NCBI RefSeq assembly: GCF_019320115.1
Contig: NC_089595.1
Location: 108,516,158 to 108,580,157 of the forward strand
DNA length: 64,000 nucleotides
Source of the DNA: Miscanthus floridulus
Taxonomy: Eukaryota > Streptophyta > Magnoliopsida > Poales > Poaceae
Direction: 5' to 3'
The notes under the pieces are model-generated. The model was not told the DNA's origin. It saw nothing but the letters and a program-made list of their open reading frames with translations, and made no database searches. Below, in pieces: positions 1 through 12,022 of the stretch. Numbering within the stretch: position 1 is the stretch's first letter; the number at the start of each line of letters is the position of its first letter. Both the position numbers and the translations under genes were made by a program.

Positions 1-850
1 AGTGCTGACCGGACGCTGTCCAGCGTCCGATCACTACTTGATCACTGGAGTTTAGGATGAACTGACCGGAGCATCCGGTCAACATGACCAGAGCGTTCGG
101 TCACCCTGTAGAGGCACATAACGGTTCATTTTTCAGTCCATGTTATAAATACTTCCTTCATTCGTGTGTGGGGGGTACTTTTGCTCATTCCAACAGCTGA
201 AAACACCTTTGAGAGTGCCAAGATGAGCAAGGTACTAGTGAGGTGATTGAGATTTGAGAATCCCAAAGAGAGCCCTCATTAGTGAGATCAAGAGTAGCAA
301 AGTGTGCATCCACCCTTCCCATTAGGCTTGTCATGGTCAAGTGAGAGTTTGTGCTTGTTACTCTTGGTGATCGCCATCACCTAGATGGCTTGGTGGTGAT
401 TGGGAGCTTGGTGATCATCTGGCGGTGCTTGTGGATAACCCAACTCAAGTTGTGAGCAGTTGTGGGTGATTCACCATGTCAGAGTGTCAAAGAATCAACC
501 CATAGAGAGCACTTGATCCTTGCGCAGATCAAGGGGGAGCTACACCCTCGCGCGGGTGCTCCAACGAGGACTAGTGGGGAGTGGCGACTCTCCGATACCT
601 CGGCAAAACATCACCATGTTCCCCCTTCTCTCATTTACTTTAAGCAATTCAATACTTGTCTTTACATTCATAGAATTGCCATACTAGAGTAGGATTAGAA
701 CTTAGGTTGCAAGACTTTTTGTGCGATAGAACATTATAAACACTTTCTAGGCACAAGGGGTTAATTGGGCTAACCATAGGATTTAATTATTGTAAAGAAA
801 TTTAGAATTAGCCCAATTCACCCTCCCTCTTGGGCATCTTGATCCTTTCA
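1..850 (+). mobile_element. Left LTR (3' part) of SIRE-like Copia element
   Basis: This matches about 6503-7367 base for base apart from scattered substitutions, so it is the 5' LTR of the element whose 3' LTR is 5846-7367. Its first roughly 650 bases lie outside the window. A TATAAATA box is at 144-151, the same place as in the 3' LTR. The LTR ends in TTTCA at 850, directly before the tRNA primer site. Small open frames here recur in the other LTR and are not genes. Confidence 0.93.
144..151 (+). promoter_or_regulatory. TATA box of the Copia 5' LTR
   Basis: TATAAATA is followed by a run expected to hold the retrotransposon transcription start. The same box is at 6649-6656 in the 3' LTR, so it is an LTR promoter element rather than a host promoter. 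Confidence 0.7.
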
Positions 851-852
851 AC

Positions 853-864
853 TGGTATCAGAGC
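853..864 (+). other. Primer-binding site for initiator tRNA-Met
   Basis: TGGTATCAGAGC starts two bases after the 5' LTR end. This is the standard plant Copia site for priming minus-strand DNA from initiator methionyl-tRNA. It fixes the LTR boundary at 850. Confidence 0.95.
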
Positions 865-903
865 CTCGTGCTCATGTATTTAGGCTTAACCGTCTAGAGA
901 AAG

Positions 904-3306
904 ATGTCTCACGGGGATGGACCTCCTCCTATCTTTGAGGGGGATGATTTTTCTTATTGGAAAATCCGCATGAAGGCGTACTTAGAAGCTCTAGATGTTG
1001 GAATACTTAGAGCCGCCTCACAAGGCTTCCCAAAACCTCGGGATGCTACACACCTACAAGGCGATGAGGTGAATTATGAGAAATAGAATGCAAAGGCTCG
1101 AAACACCATCTTTAGAGGCCTTTGCAAAGATGTGTTCAATCAGGTGAGGAACCACAAAGATGTGCATGCACTATGGTCGGATATTTGTGCACTCCATGAG
1201 GGAACTAAGAGCAAGCGTGAGGAACGATATCATCTTGTTATGAAAAAGCTAAATTCATTTGAGATGCTTCCCAAAGAAAGTGCTAATGAAATGTACTCAC
1301 GCTTGAATGTTCTTGTAGAGGAAGTCAATGGACTTGGACTCACTCAAATGCAACCATCCGATATTGTAAGAAAGATCTTGAGTGTCCTCCCCATTGACAA
1401 ATATGGGCATATTGTGACCGTGCTTCATCAAGGTGATCTTTCCACCGCTACACCGACACAAATCTTGGGGAAGATCAATGCTCATGAGATGTATATGCAT
1501 ATCACACCACAAGATGGCTCATCCTCTACTAAGAAGAAAGACAAGGACTTAGCATTCAAAGCTAGTCAAGAGAAGGGCAAAGCAAGACTTGAGTATGAGA
1601 GCTCAAGTGATGATGAAGTTGTTGATGCAAGTCTTGCTCTCATGGTGAAAAGAACCGCCAAGATGCTAAAGAAGCTCAACAAGAGTGGCATCAAGTTCGA
1701 TGGCAAGAAGAAGAAGAAGTTCTTCACAAGCTCTAGAAGGAAGCCAATCTCTAAGATGGATTACTACAATTGTGGAGAACTTGGTCATCTAGCACACCAA
1801 TGTACCAAGCCCAAGAAAGACAAGTTCAAGAACAAATACAAGGGCAAGAAAGATGACTCAAGCAATAAAGATGAAGATGAGAAGAAAAAGAACAAGCCAT
1901 ACAAGAAGAGAGATGGCAAGAAGAAGGACTTCCACAAGAAGAAGAAAAGTGGAAAGGCATATATCATCGGTGATTGGCTCACGGACATTGATTCATCAAG
2001 TTGCTCATCTGATGATGATAGTGATAATGAGAAGGTGGTCGCAATTGTGATTGACTCCTCATCATCTTCATCGACACTACCGCCATCATCCACTATACAC
2101 CTATGCCTTATGGCCAAGGGTGAACGCAAGGTATCAAATGATGATAGTAGTGGTGATGAACATGCTAGTAATGATGATAGCGATAGTGATGATGATGAAT
2201 ATGAATCACCTTCTTATGATGATCTTGTTAAATTGCTAAATCAATACACTAAGATCATTAGAAAGAGTAGAGCTAAGAATGAAAAGCTAGAAGCTAAGAA
2301 TGATTCACTTTTAGCAAAATGTGATATAGCGGAAAAAGGCTAGTGTTGAGCTTAGAGAAGCAAATGATGCTATATCATCCAAACTTAAGGAGCTCAAATC
2401 TTCTAAGAAAGAGCTTAAAGATAAACATGATAAACTTGAGAGGATACACAATGAGCTCATCACTAGCCACAACAAGCTAAAAGAAGAATATACAACTCTA
2501 AAGATCAATCATGATAATCTTGTTATTGCTCAAGAATTGTTATCCAATGAGCCACATGATGCTACTAACGATGTTGTTAAGATTGATATAGCTACATCAT
2601 GTGATGATTTGATCATTGAGAGCATTGAGCAAAGTTCTAGTAGCAAGGTCAAGCAAGTGGTTGAGGCTGATGACTATGATGAGTTTGTCAAGCTCAAGAA
2701 GGACAATGAAAAGCTCAAGAAAGATCTTGAAGAAATCAAAAGCCAAAACACTATTGTGCTAGAAACTCTTGATCATGATGGTGATTTGATGCTTGAGTAT
2801 GAGAAGCTAAAAGAAAAGAACAAGAAGCTCAAGGAAGAGAAAAACAATGATGCTCTCAAGGAAGAGAACAAGAAGCTCAACTTGGAGAAAGAGCATCTTA
2901 AGATTGGATTGAGCAAGTTCACAAGAGGCAAGCATCTAAAAAGTGAGCTACTTATGAACACTGTCATGAAGATGGATAGAGGTGGCATTGGGTATTTGGC
3001 AAACCAAGAGAAGAAGGCTCAAGCTCAACAACAACACAAGTCAAAGCCAAAGCCAAAGAGATGTTTTGAGTGTGGATAAGAAGGTCACTTTGCTCATGAG
3101 TGCAAAACTCCACCACAACCCTTGCCCAAGCATGCTAGACCTTTTGCCTTCAATGCTCACTACATGCTTAGAAAGGATTCTAGTGGAAAGATGAAAGTCA
3201 TGTTCTTAGGACCTCCAAACAAGAATAGGCCTAAGAAAATTTGGGTTGCAAATTCACTTGTTGAGAAGGTGAAGGGCCCTCAACAAGTTTGGGTTCCTAA
3301 AGCTTA
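904..3306 (+). pseudogene. Copia gag, broken
   Basis: Encodes the retrotransposon capsid and nucleocapsid protein that packages element RNA in cytoplasmic particles. It begins MSHGDGPPPIFEG and carries the UBN2-type Copia gag region, then a Lys/Asp/Ser-rich stretch, a first zinc knuckle (about 1762-1803), a long coiled coil rich in Lys-Glu (about 2350-2930) and a second zinc knuckle (about 3065-3106). Breaks: TAG at 1084-1086; a one-base frameshift in an A-run near 2335; TAA at 3077-3079 inside the second CX2CX4HX4C knuckle. The first knuckle has lost its first cysteine (TAC at 1762-1764, a likely G-to-A change). The frame ends at TAA 3304-3306 just before pol, so gag and pol were probably separate frames. 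Very unlikely to make a working protein. Confidence 0.9.
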
Positions 3307-3321
3307 ATCTCTTGTGTATAG

Positions 3322-5724
3322 GTGAACTACAAGACCGGTGAAAGTCATTGGGTTATTGATAGTGGTTGCACACAACATATGACCGGTGATCCTCATATGT
3401 TCACCTCACTCGATGAAGAAGTAGATGGACAAAAAAGAATCACATTTGGAGATAATTCAAAGGGCAAGGTTAAAGGATTGGGCAAAGTGGCAATATCAAA
3501 TGATCATTCTATCTCAAATGTGCTATATGTTGCTTCATTGAGCTTCAATTTGCTATCCGTTGGACAATTGTGTGATCTTGGCTTCCAATGCTTGTTCACC
3601 GAGAAGGAAGTTGTTGTATCTAAGAAGGATGATGATCAAGTGATATTCAAAGGATTTAGATACAACAACCTATATCTAGTGGACTTCACCTCTGAAGATG
3701 CTAACTTGAAGACATGCCTATTCACCAAAACAACACTTGGGTGGCTATGGTATAGAAGACTTGCTCATGTTGGGATGAGCTCACTCAAGAAGCTAATGAA
3801 GAATGCTTTGGTGAGAGGGTTGAAGGATGTAAAGTTTGAGAAGGACAAGCTTTGTAGTGCATGTCAAGCCGGCTAGCAAGTTGCAAATACTCATCCAACC
3901 AATGCTTTCATGTCAACCACAAGAGTGCTAGAACTCCTTCACATGGATTTATTTGGACCAACAACATACAAGAGTTTGGGAGGAAATGTTTATTGTTTTG
4001 TGATTGTTGATGACTATTCAAGGTATACATGGGTGTTCTTCCTTCATGACAAATTCAAAGTTGCATCTTGCTTCAAGAAGTTTGCCAAGAGAGCACAAAA
4101 TAAATTTGAAGTAAAGCTCAAGAAGATTAGAAGTGACAATGGGAAGGAATTTGACAACACAAACATAGAAGCCTATTGTGATGAAGTTGGGATCAAGCAT
4201 GAGGTCTCCGCAACATATACTCCTCAACAAAATAGTGTAGTTGAGAGAAAGAACCGGACATTGATCACTCTTGCAAGAACAATGCTAGATGAATCAACAC
4301 CCTCGAAGCTCTATGGGCGGAAGCTATCAACACCGCATGCTATGCATCCAACCGCTTATTCCTTCAAAAGTTCCTTGGCAAGACACCTTATGAGTTGCTC
4401 AATGGGAAGAAGCCAGACGTCTCCTTCTTTAGGGTGTTTGGTTGCAAATGCTACATCTACAAGAAGCAGCAACACCTAGGGAAGGTTCAAAGACGTTGTG
4501 ATATTGGTTTTCTTGTTGGTTACTCATCAAAGTCTAAAGCATATAGAGTATTTAATCATGCCACCGGCTTGATTAAAGAAACATATGATATAGAATTTGA
4601 TGAATCTAACGACTCCCAAGGAGCACATGAGAATCTTGATGATGTAGGTGATGAACCATTGAGGGAGGCTATGAAGAACATGATGGTTGGAGACATCAAG
4701 CCTAAAGACGATGAAGATGATGTACAAGTGATTGATCCACCTTCTTCATCAAATGTGCCACAAGATGGTGATAAAGATGGGAGAGTAGAAAATGAAGACA
4801 CTCATGTCTCCCATGATCAAATGGTGGTACAAGCACAAGATGTTGATGCTCCACAACCTCCTCCTCAAGTGGTCAATAGAAGAAATACACCTCTACTACA
4901 AGATCATCCACAAGATCTCATCATAGGGAGTCCATCAAAGGGTGTAATGACTCGCTCACAAAAACTTGCTTCATTTATTGCTCATCACTCTTTTGTCTCT
5001 TGTTTTGAGCCTACTAAGGTAGAAGAAGCCCTTCAAGATCTAGATTGGATAAATGTCATGCATGAAGAGTTGAACAACTTCACTCATAATGAAGTTTGGA
5101 CTCTTGAAGAGCGGCCAAAAGGTGCAAGAGTCATTGGAACAAAATAGGTGTTCCGTAACAAGCAAGATGATCAAGGTGAACAAGGCAAGACTAGTTGCAA
5201 AGGGGTTCTCTCAAGTTGAAGGTTTGGATTTTGGAGAGACCTTTGCACTGGTTGCAAGACTAGAAGCCATTCACCCTAGATATCCTAATCATGTTTATAG
5301 GTTGTCCAAGGCGTTATATGGGCTCAAGCAAGCCCCAAGAGCTTGGTATGAGCGTCTTTGGGACTTCCTCATTAAGAAGGGCTTCACCATTAGGAAGGTC
5401 AACACCACACTATTCACCAAGAAGCTTGATGGTTATATCTTCATTTGTCAAGTGTATGTTGATGATATCATCTTTGGATCATCAAATGCAGACTCTTGCA
5501 AAGAGTTTGGTGAATTGATGTCGAAGGAGTTTGAGATATCAATGATTGGTGAGCTTACATTCTTTCTTGGTTTTCAAGTCAAGCAAATGAGAGAAGGGAT
5601 TTTCATCTCTCAAGAAAAGTATACCAAGGATCTTCTCAAGAGGTTCAAAATGGATGAATGTAAGCCAATCAAGACAAGGCTTGGCTTGATGGATGGTTGT
5701 AAGTGTGAAAGGCAAGTTGAATGA
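3322..5724 (+). pseudogene. Copia pol (protease, integrase, partial RT), broken
   Basis: The order protease, integrase, reverse transcriptase identifies a Copia element. Protease: DSG at 3358. GAG-pre-integrase: HHCC region at about 3765-3870. Integrase: HMDLFG near 3943, D of SDNGKEF at 4135, and E of VVERKNRT exactly 36 residues later, giving the D-35-E spacing. [10 protein letters not shown] at about 5455. Breaks: TAG 3874-3876; a frameshift near 4300; TAG 5145-5147; a frameshift or small deletion near 5175. About 35-40 codons are missing at about 5268, including the RT block with the first catalytic Asp. The frame stops at 5724, and the rest of RT and all RNase H are absent. The element cannot move by itself. 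Confidence 0.92.
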
Positions 5725-5845
5725 TGACTTGGCACCGATGGACCGAAGCAACGATGAAGAGCAAGTGAAGTCAAGATCGATGAACCAATACGGTCGTGTG
5801 ATGATATGAAGTGGATCATATCATTTATGACTTGGTTGGTACATG
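5725..5845 (+). other. Copia tail between truncated pol and 3' LTR
   Basis: Only about 120 bases separate the truncated RT frame from the 3' LTR. No clear polypurine tract is visible. The missing RT end and RNase H were probably lost in one internal deletion reaching almost to the LTR. Confidence 0.5.
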
Positions 5846-7367
5846 TGTTGCATCTAAAAGCATCTAGGCCCCTAATTGGGTTTCGGTGATTAATGACAAT
5901 ACGTGATTACTGTGACTAACGTGTGTTTTGCAGAGGCAATTAAGTTAGGTCACGGTAATGGAGATCGATTAGGCAATCATGGTGGTCATGCCCCTATGAT
6001 GGAAATTGTTTTTGGTTTTCAAAGGATGGACGACAAGGTTAAGGATGGACTAGTTCGAAGTGTCATTTGGTGTTGAAGAGACACTTAGAGTAGTTTAGGA
6101 CTTTGTTTTTCCTTTGGCCGTACTATTAAGGGCGGTATGGATGGGTAGCTTGACCTAGGTGAGTCTAGTGAGTTAGGTGTGGTGCACACTTGCTAAATCT
6201 AGCACTAGGTAGCTCCAAAATAGCCCTTAGATCTATTGGAGCAAACTTCATTCACGCTTGATTGAGAGTTGGAAGTGAATGGAGGGTCAAATACTGACTG
6301 GACACTGGCTTCGGTGTGACTGGACGCTGGCATAGAGTCTGGTCAGTTCATTTGATCAAGGTGAAGTCATTTGGAAGTGACCGGACACTGAGAGGTGAAG
6401 TGACCGGACGCTGAGTCCCAGCGTCCGGTCGACTCCAGTAAGGTTCCAGAGAGGGAAAATCACGACCGGACACGTCCGGTCAATGCTGACCGAACATGTC
6501 CAGTCCGTGCTGACCGAATGCTGTCTAGCATTTGGTCACTACTTGATCACTGGAGTTTGGGGTGAACTGACCGGAGCGTCCGGTCAATATGACCGGAGCA
6601 TCCGGTCACCCTGCAGAGGCACATAACGGTTCATTTTTTAGCCCATGTTATAAATACTTCCTTCATTCGTGTGTGGGGGTACTTTTGCTCATTCCAATAG
6701 CTGAAAAACATCTTTGAGAGTGCCAAGAAGAGCAAGGTCCTAGTGAGGTGATTGAGATTTGAGAATCCCAAAGAAAGCCCTCATTAGTGAGATCAAGAGT
6801 AGCAAAATGTGCATCCACCCTTCTCATTAGGCTTGTCGTGGTCAAGTGAGAGTTCGTGCTTGTTACTCTTGGTGATCGCCATCACCTTGACGGCTTGGTG
6901 GTGATTGGGAGCTTGGTGATCATCTGGCGGTGCTTGTGGATGACCCAGCTCAAGTTGTGAGCGGTTGTGGGTGATTCACCGCGATGGAGTGTCAAAGAAT
7001 CAACCCGTAGAGAGCACTTGATCCTTACGTGGATCAAGGGGGAGCTACACCCTTGTGTGGGTGCTCCAATGAGGACTAGTGGGGAGTGGCGACTCTCCAA
7101 TACCTTGGCAAAACATCGCCGCGTTCGTCTTTCTCTCATTTACTTTGAGCATTTACTTTGAGCAATTCAACACTTGTCTTTACATTCATAGAATTGCCAT
7201 GCTAGAGTAGGATTGGAACTTAGGTTACAAGACTTTTTGTGCAGTAGAACATTATAAACACTTTCTAGGCACAAGAGGTTAATTGGGCTAACCATATGAT
7301 TTAATTATTACAAAGAAATTTAGAATTAGCCTAATTCACCCCCCTCTTGGGTATCTTGATCCTTTCA
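5846..7367 (+). mobile_element. Right LTR of SIRE-like Copia element
   Basis: Complete LTR of about 1.52 kb beginning near TGTTGCATC and ending CTTTCA. The long LTR, tRNA-Met primer site and gag layout fit the SIRE/Maximus branch. U3 is packed with GACCGGACGCTG and CAGCGTCCGGTC motifs. A TATA box is at 6649-6656. Relative to the left LTR it has a 13-bp tandem duplication (7138-7150 and 7151-7163). The first bases are less certain than the end. Confidence 0.88.
6402..6430 (+). repeat. Perfect 12-bp inverted repeat in Copia U3
   Basis: GACCGGACGCTG at 6402-6413 and its exact reverse complement at 6419-6430 are separated by five bases. A near-perfect version is at 7-32 and single arms recur through 6290-6610. 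This is a family of short GC-rich hairpin units in the LTR promoter region. Confidence 0.85.
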
Positions 7368-7992
7368 GCATCAACATTGGAGTAGATGGAATGGAATACG
7401 TAAGGCAAAGGTATAACCTAGGGCAATTCATTTCACTGGTCATAGGTGTGTAGAGAAGTTTATGACTGGGTTTAGGATAGATGGTTGTACTATCAAGAGG
7501 GGCAAACTTGTTTGCATATCGGTCATCTAGTGCCACTTGAGTGATCTAACTTTGCATCATTGCTAGGATCGAGTGGCATGGCAAGTTGAGTGGCTAACTC
7601 CATAAAAATGTTTGTGAAAAGCTAACACACGTGCACAAGTTGGTGAACACTTGGTGGTGTTGGCACATTTGCAAAGGAGAAGTTGGTGAAGAAAAGGAGG
7701 CGAACCGAACTCGAGGTGCTACCTAGGTGGCACCGCCACCCCTTGTTCAGTGCATCACCACCCCTATGGTGGTGACCTACTGGGGAGGCCGAGAGTAGTG
7801 AGTTGCCCCAAGGGCACCGCCACTGGTTGTCCGGTGGCACCACCAGCCCTATGGTGGTGCCCACCTAGACTTGGCCAAGCATAGCAGGAGCTAGGGTGGT
7901 CACCGGAAGTGGCGGGTGGTCACCGAAAGTGGCGGTGCACACTGCCATGGTGAGGATGGTGCACCGGTAGGTGTGGTTCGGTGCCACCGTCT
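7368..7992 (+). mobile_element. Older LTR, U3 part, interrupted on both sides
   Basis: Begins directly after the Copia 3' LTR and is cut again by the solo LTR at 7993. It has the same flavour as 12023-12330: repeated CACCGCC and GGTGGTG motifs, including palindromes around CCACCCCTATGGTGGTG. I read it as the U3 of one LTR into which two later elements inserted. No gene is seen. Confidence 0.65.
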
Positions 7993-10900
7993 TGTGGCAG
8001 AACCGCCTGAAATAACACGCTTTTGGAGGCGCTCGTCTTCCACTAGACACTAAGCACCTCAAAAGTAAGCTACATCAGACAGTTCCATCGAGCACAACCC
8101 ATGGGAGAACTCGAAACAATCCACGTTTTACATCCAGAATCCAATAATGAGTACGAGCTTACAATACTTAGTCTATTTCATACAACAATAGTTCTTAGAA
8201 ATTATTTATTATAATACCAAAGTTCAGAGTGCGATAATTAAGCAGCGGAATGAAAATAAACATCTAGCGGAAATGATACAAGGATCCATCTGTGCCCACT
8301 AGAAGAATCCTCTACACAAGAGCTACTCCTCAAGCTGCACCTACAACATGGGTAAATAAACCCTGAGTACATAATGTACTCGTAAGACTTACCCGACTAG
8401 AGGAAATAGTTTCCTGACTCTTAAGGGTATGATAGGCAATATGGGTTTGCTGTTTTCTTTTTGTTTGTGGAAAGCCTTACTAATAGTTCATCCTTATAGT
8501 CAAGTTTTATTAGCAGTCATGATTACTTCATTAGCTAACCATTCTAGGTAAGCACCTGCTCTACTTTCAAGCAAGGGTTAAGCAATCAGAACCACTTCAC
8601 CATCTTTCATCTTCCAGTTCTTACTATGGTGCTAGACCATAGCCAAATCGTACCATCTCATGGAAACAACTATTTGTGAACCAATGTATCCTAGCTGGGT
8701 ACCCCGAAACACACGCCCCGTTTGTACACCAGGCACAAACAAGACCAACCCATTCGACTCCTATCATGGGGTCCAGGTGCCCATCCAAACTTGGACTCCA
8801 AGCCCCCACACTAGAGACCCCATCTCAGTATGGTGCTTAGACCTCCACCTTTCCCCACCTCCAATTAGTCGGTCCAAAAAGAGCTGGAACCCACGATAAG
8901 AGCGTAACAAGCTTTCCCGCTCCCGTAAGCAAGTATGTGCTCAGGATAATAAGTATGTGACCTGACTACCATCCACAGCAACAGACGGTCCTTAATCGAC
9001 ATGAATAGGGAAAATAGTGTAACCAAGCTAAGCCCCTTTGGCCGCAGGACACAACCTGTTACATCCACCAAAACCCATACCTTATCCCTGCCCGGTCTCT
9101 ATTTTCCTTTCATCATTTTATCATGAGAGTAATTATAATAATAACCTATTGTGAGCAACGGCCGGTTGCTCACGCTACCGATGACCTAAGCATAGCATCT
9201 ACTCGAACCTACACTAGTAAGACTCATAGGACAGGTATATCTATGCATGTGGTTTCCATAAAATTCCTGTGACGTAAATGCACTTTACATATATAAAAAA
9301 TGATTATAAAAAATAAGGGGTTATGCACCGAGGCTTGCCTTGGGCAAGCGCGGTGTTAGCTGAGTTAGTCATCGGTGGCTCTAGGACCTCCTCCTGTACG
9401 AGAATCTCCTCCTTGTATCCTCGACGATCTCCTCGAACTCATGATCTCCGCCAACTCATTCTCTACATGTATGCCATGATTATGCAACACTTAGCATTTA
9501 GGCAACAATAACTCTTAAACTAAGAATACACATACTAAGCTACTAAGCTAGCTCTAATGACTAAGGTACTAAGCTAACTATCATCTTTACCAAGCAAAGT
9601 GTTGGGTTCAACTAACAAACACCTAGCTTTTTAAATTAAGGATATATCTTTATTTCTACTAATGATTTAATGTATATTGAAACACAGAGCATTTAACTAC
9701 CCTAATGTTTAGTCTATTTTAGGCTACAAAAATTATCGTGAGCACATAATAATACAATGAAGCTACTATAAAAATTTTAGGACTAAAGCTATCACCAGTT
9801 TTACCAAAAAATTCCTACAATAATTATCCTAACAATATTAAACATTTTCAAATGATTTAATAGCTCCTGGTATCAACATGTACATATATGAACTAAATAC
9901 ACTAATAGATAGAGCATAATTTTAGGAACCTAACAAAATTTGTTTCACAATTTTTGGACACCTACATGATTTTATATGATTTACTAAAGATCAGCTCAAA
10001 AATTAAATTAGAAAACTATTTCTAATTCCTTAGGAAAAGAAAAACGAAATCTCCTACGTGGCCTGCGCGACACAGCGTGCGCGCATGCAGTGGCCCGTAG
10101 GCGTGGCCCACATGAGGCTAGCCCACTCGCGTGGTGGCCCGCGACAGGGGAGTCCCGCGCACGTTGACGACTTTGCAAAAGAGGCCTCGAACTCCTCCCA
10201 ATTTGCAATTAAGTACTAACACTATTTTCTCCTCTCTCAGACCTTCTCACTTAACCCCCTAGCCTTTCCCTAATTCACCCCCACACACCCCCCGATGGCT
10301 AAGTGCACGGCGGCGCGGTAGGCGATGACACGGCGCGACCTTGCCGGCCACCAGAGGCTCGCACTGGCCCATCGGTCAGGCCAACCTTCAACTACGGTCC
10401 AACTGCCTACACCAAGCAGCAACATGGGGTGGTGGGACACACTAGAGCGAGCTACAGCGATGTGTGACCATTCGCAGCAGTGGCACAGGTGCCCCGGCGA
10501 TCTAGAGCACCTAAGAACCTAACTAGCTAGCGAGGGAGCATTAGTAGACTACCGTGGACCTAGCCGAGGTGACGGTTGGGGTGGACGATGGCGGAGGAGG
10601 TGTGGCTACGTGCGGCCAAGCCATGCAGCGATGCACCGTGGTGGCACGGTCGTGTCTGCGGCGATGGGGAGGTGGTAGCGGTTCCACTAGCATGCGCAAA
10701 GTGGAGAGGGAGGCAAGGTGAAGCTAGTGGTGCAGGTGAATTGGCTCAGGAGGGACGGTACGAGGGCTGCCCACATCCACGGCCGGACGTGGCCTTATCA
10801 GCATGGTGGCGGGGAAACTAAAAAATTGGAGCTTGGTAGTGCCTTCTTCATGGTTGGGTGGGGTCGTGCAGCGAGAGCACCTGATGATGAAGACGTGGAT

Positions 10901-12022
10901 GCGCTGAATTGAATGGAGGTGATCACTCGGTGGCCAATTGATGGCGCAGCTTGACGACGGTAGAAGAGAGTGAGACGGGGCGGCAAGTGGGCTCATCTCA
11001 GTCTCACCTTGGCGGGACGTGGTTGACATGATCATGGAGGCACACACATAGATGCTTCGAACAAGCGCGCGCGGCCCCGACCAACATGGCCCGTGCGGCC
11101 GCAGAGCTATAAATGACAAGGCGATGGCGAGCTCGGCCACGTGTGCGTGGCAGTGGCGGCCTCAAACTGGGCCGGTAGCGACACAGAGGTGCAGAGGACA
11201 GGGGCGGACATGATGGTGATGCGACAACATGGATAGTGGCTGCATCGCAGCGTGGGGTAGGTCGCAGTGCGACAGCGCAGCGAGGCCAGCGGCAGCACCG
11301 CTTGGCTGCACAAGCAGCAACTATGGCTCCGCGCGCTAGAGGCCAGTGGCGTCCAGGCCACAACCAGGTCAGAGCAGCCGAATACGCTTGGTAGTGCACG
11401 TGCGAGCGTAGAGCGAGCAGGCATGGCAACGTCGCACCCTCGAGGCATGGTGACTGCGCTCACCTGGTGAACTAGCCCGAGAACATGATGTGCATGAAAT
11501 TTAAAGCGCCTATAACAACTAAACAGTTGCTTCTGGACCTAAACCATCTTCACCATGCTCAAGATGGCCTATGAGGCTACCAACCCAAGCTAAAACATAA
11601 CACCTTTTCTTAACCCGATTTAGCAAAACAAATTGCCAAACATGGCATTGTCTAGCTGTCTATACTTCTAAGTCTATGAGCTGAATTTGATTCCAAGTTG
11701 CATTTCTAGGCTATTAGAAATGTTGGCTAGCAATGTTATTTTTCTACAGCAAGTATTTCATTGCCATCTACAAAGTTCATATTTCAAACTTTATTTAAGT
11801 GTCACATGTGTGTTCTATAGTGTTTTTGTTCAATAAAAAATGGTTTTAAACCCTACTTGATATACATGAGCTATTGACTCGACTTTCATTTAACATTTTT
11901 ATTTGTCATTTTAGGTTACAAGAAATTGATCTACACACTCCGTCACATGTATTATCACATAAACATGATGCTCATGACATGGTTTAGTAATTTATTTAGA
12001 GCGTAACACCGAGGGTGTTACA
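7993..12022 (-). mobile_element. Solo LTR, about 4.0 kb, Gypsy-type (copy A)
   Basis: Read on the minus strand it starts TGTAACACCCTCGGTG and ends GGTTCTGCCACA, the TG...CA form of an LTR. It is homologous along its length to copy B (16259-19355), which proves the boundaries. Copy A keeps a GC-rich block at about 10230-11470 that is much shorter in copy B. Five-base flanks are CGTCT (7988-7992) and TGCCT (12023-12027), alike at three of five positions with both differences transitions, so this is only a possible decayed TSD. It has no internal coding region or second LTR, so it is a recombined solo LTR. Open frames in the GC-rich block are not recognised. Confidence 0.85.

Noticed and set aside
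462..692. 76-codon open frame and its partner at 6967-7161
   Set aside because: Both lie at the same place in the two LTRs of one Copia element; LTR sequence, not a gene.
10724..11470. Several 110- to 140-codon frames in the GC-rich block of copy A
   Set aside because: Overlapping on both strands, no motifs, and absent from most of copy B; composition effect in an LTR.
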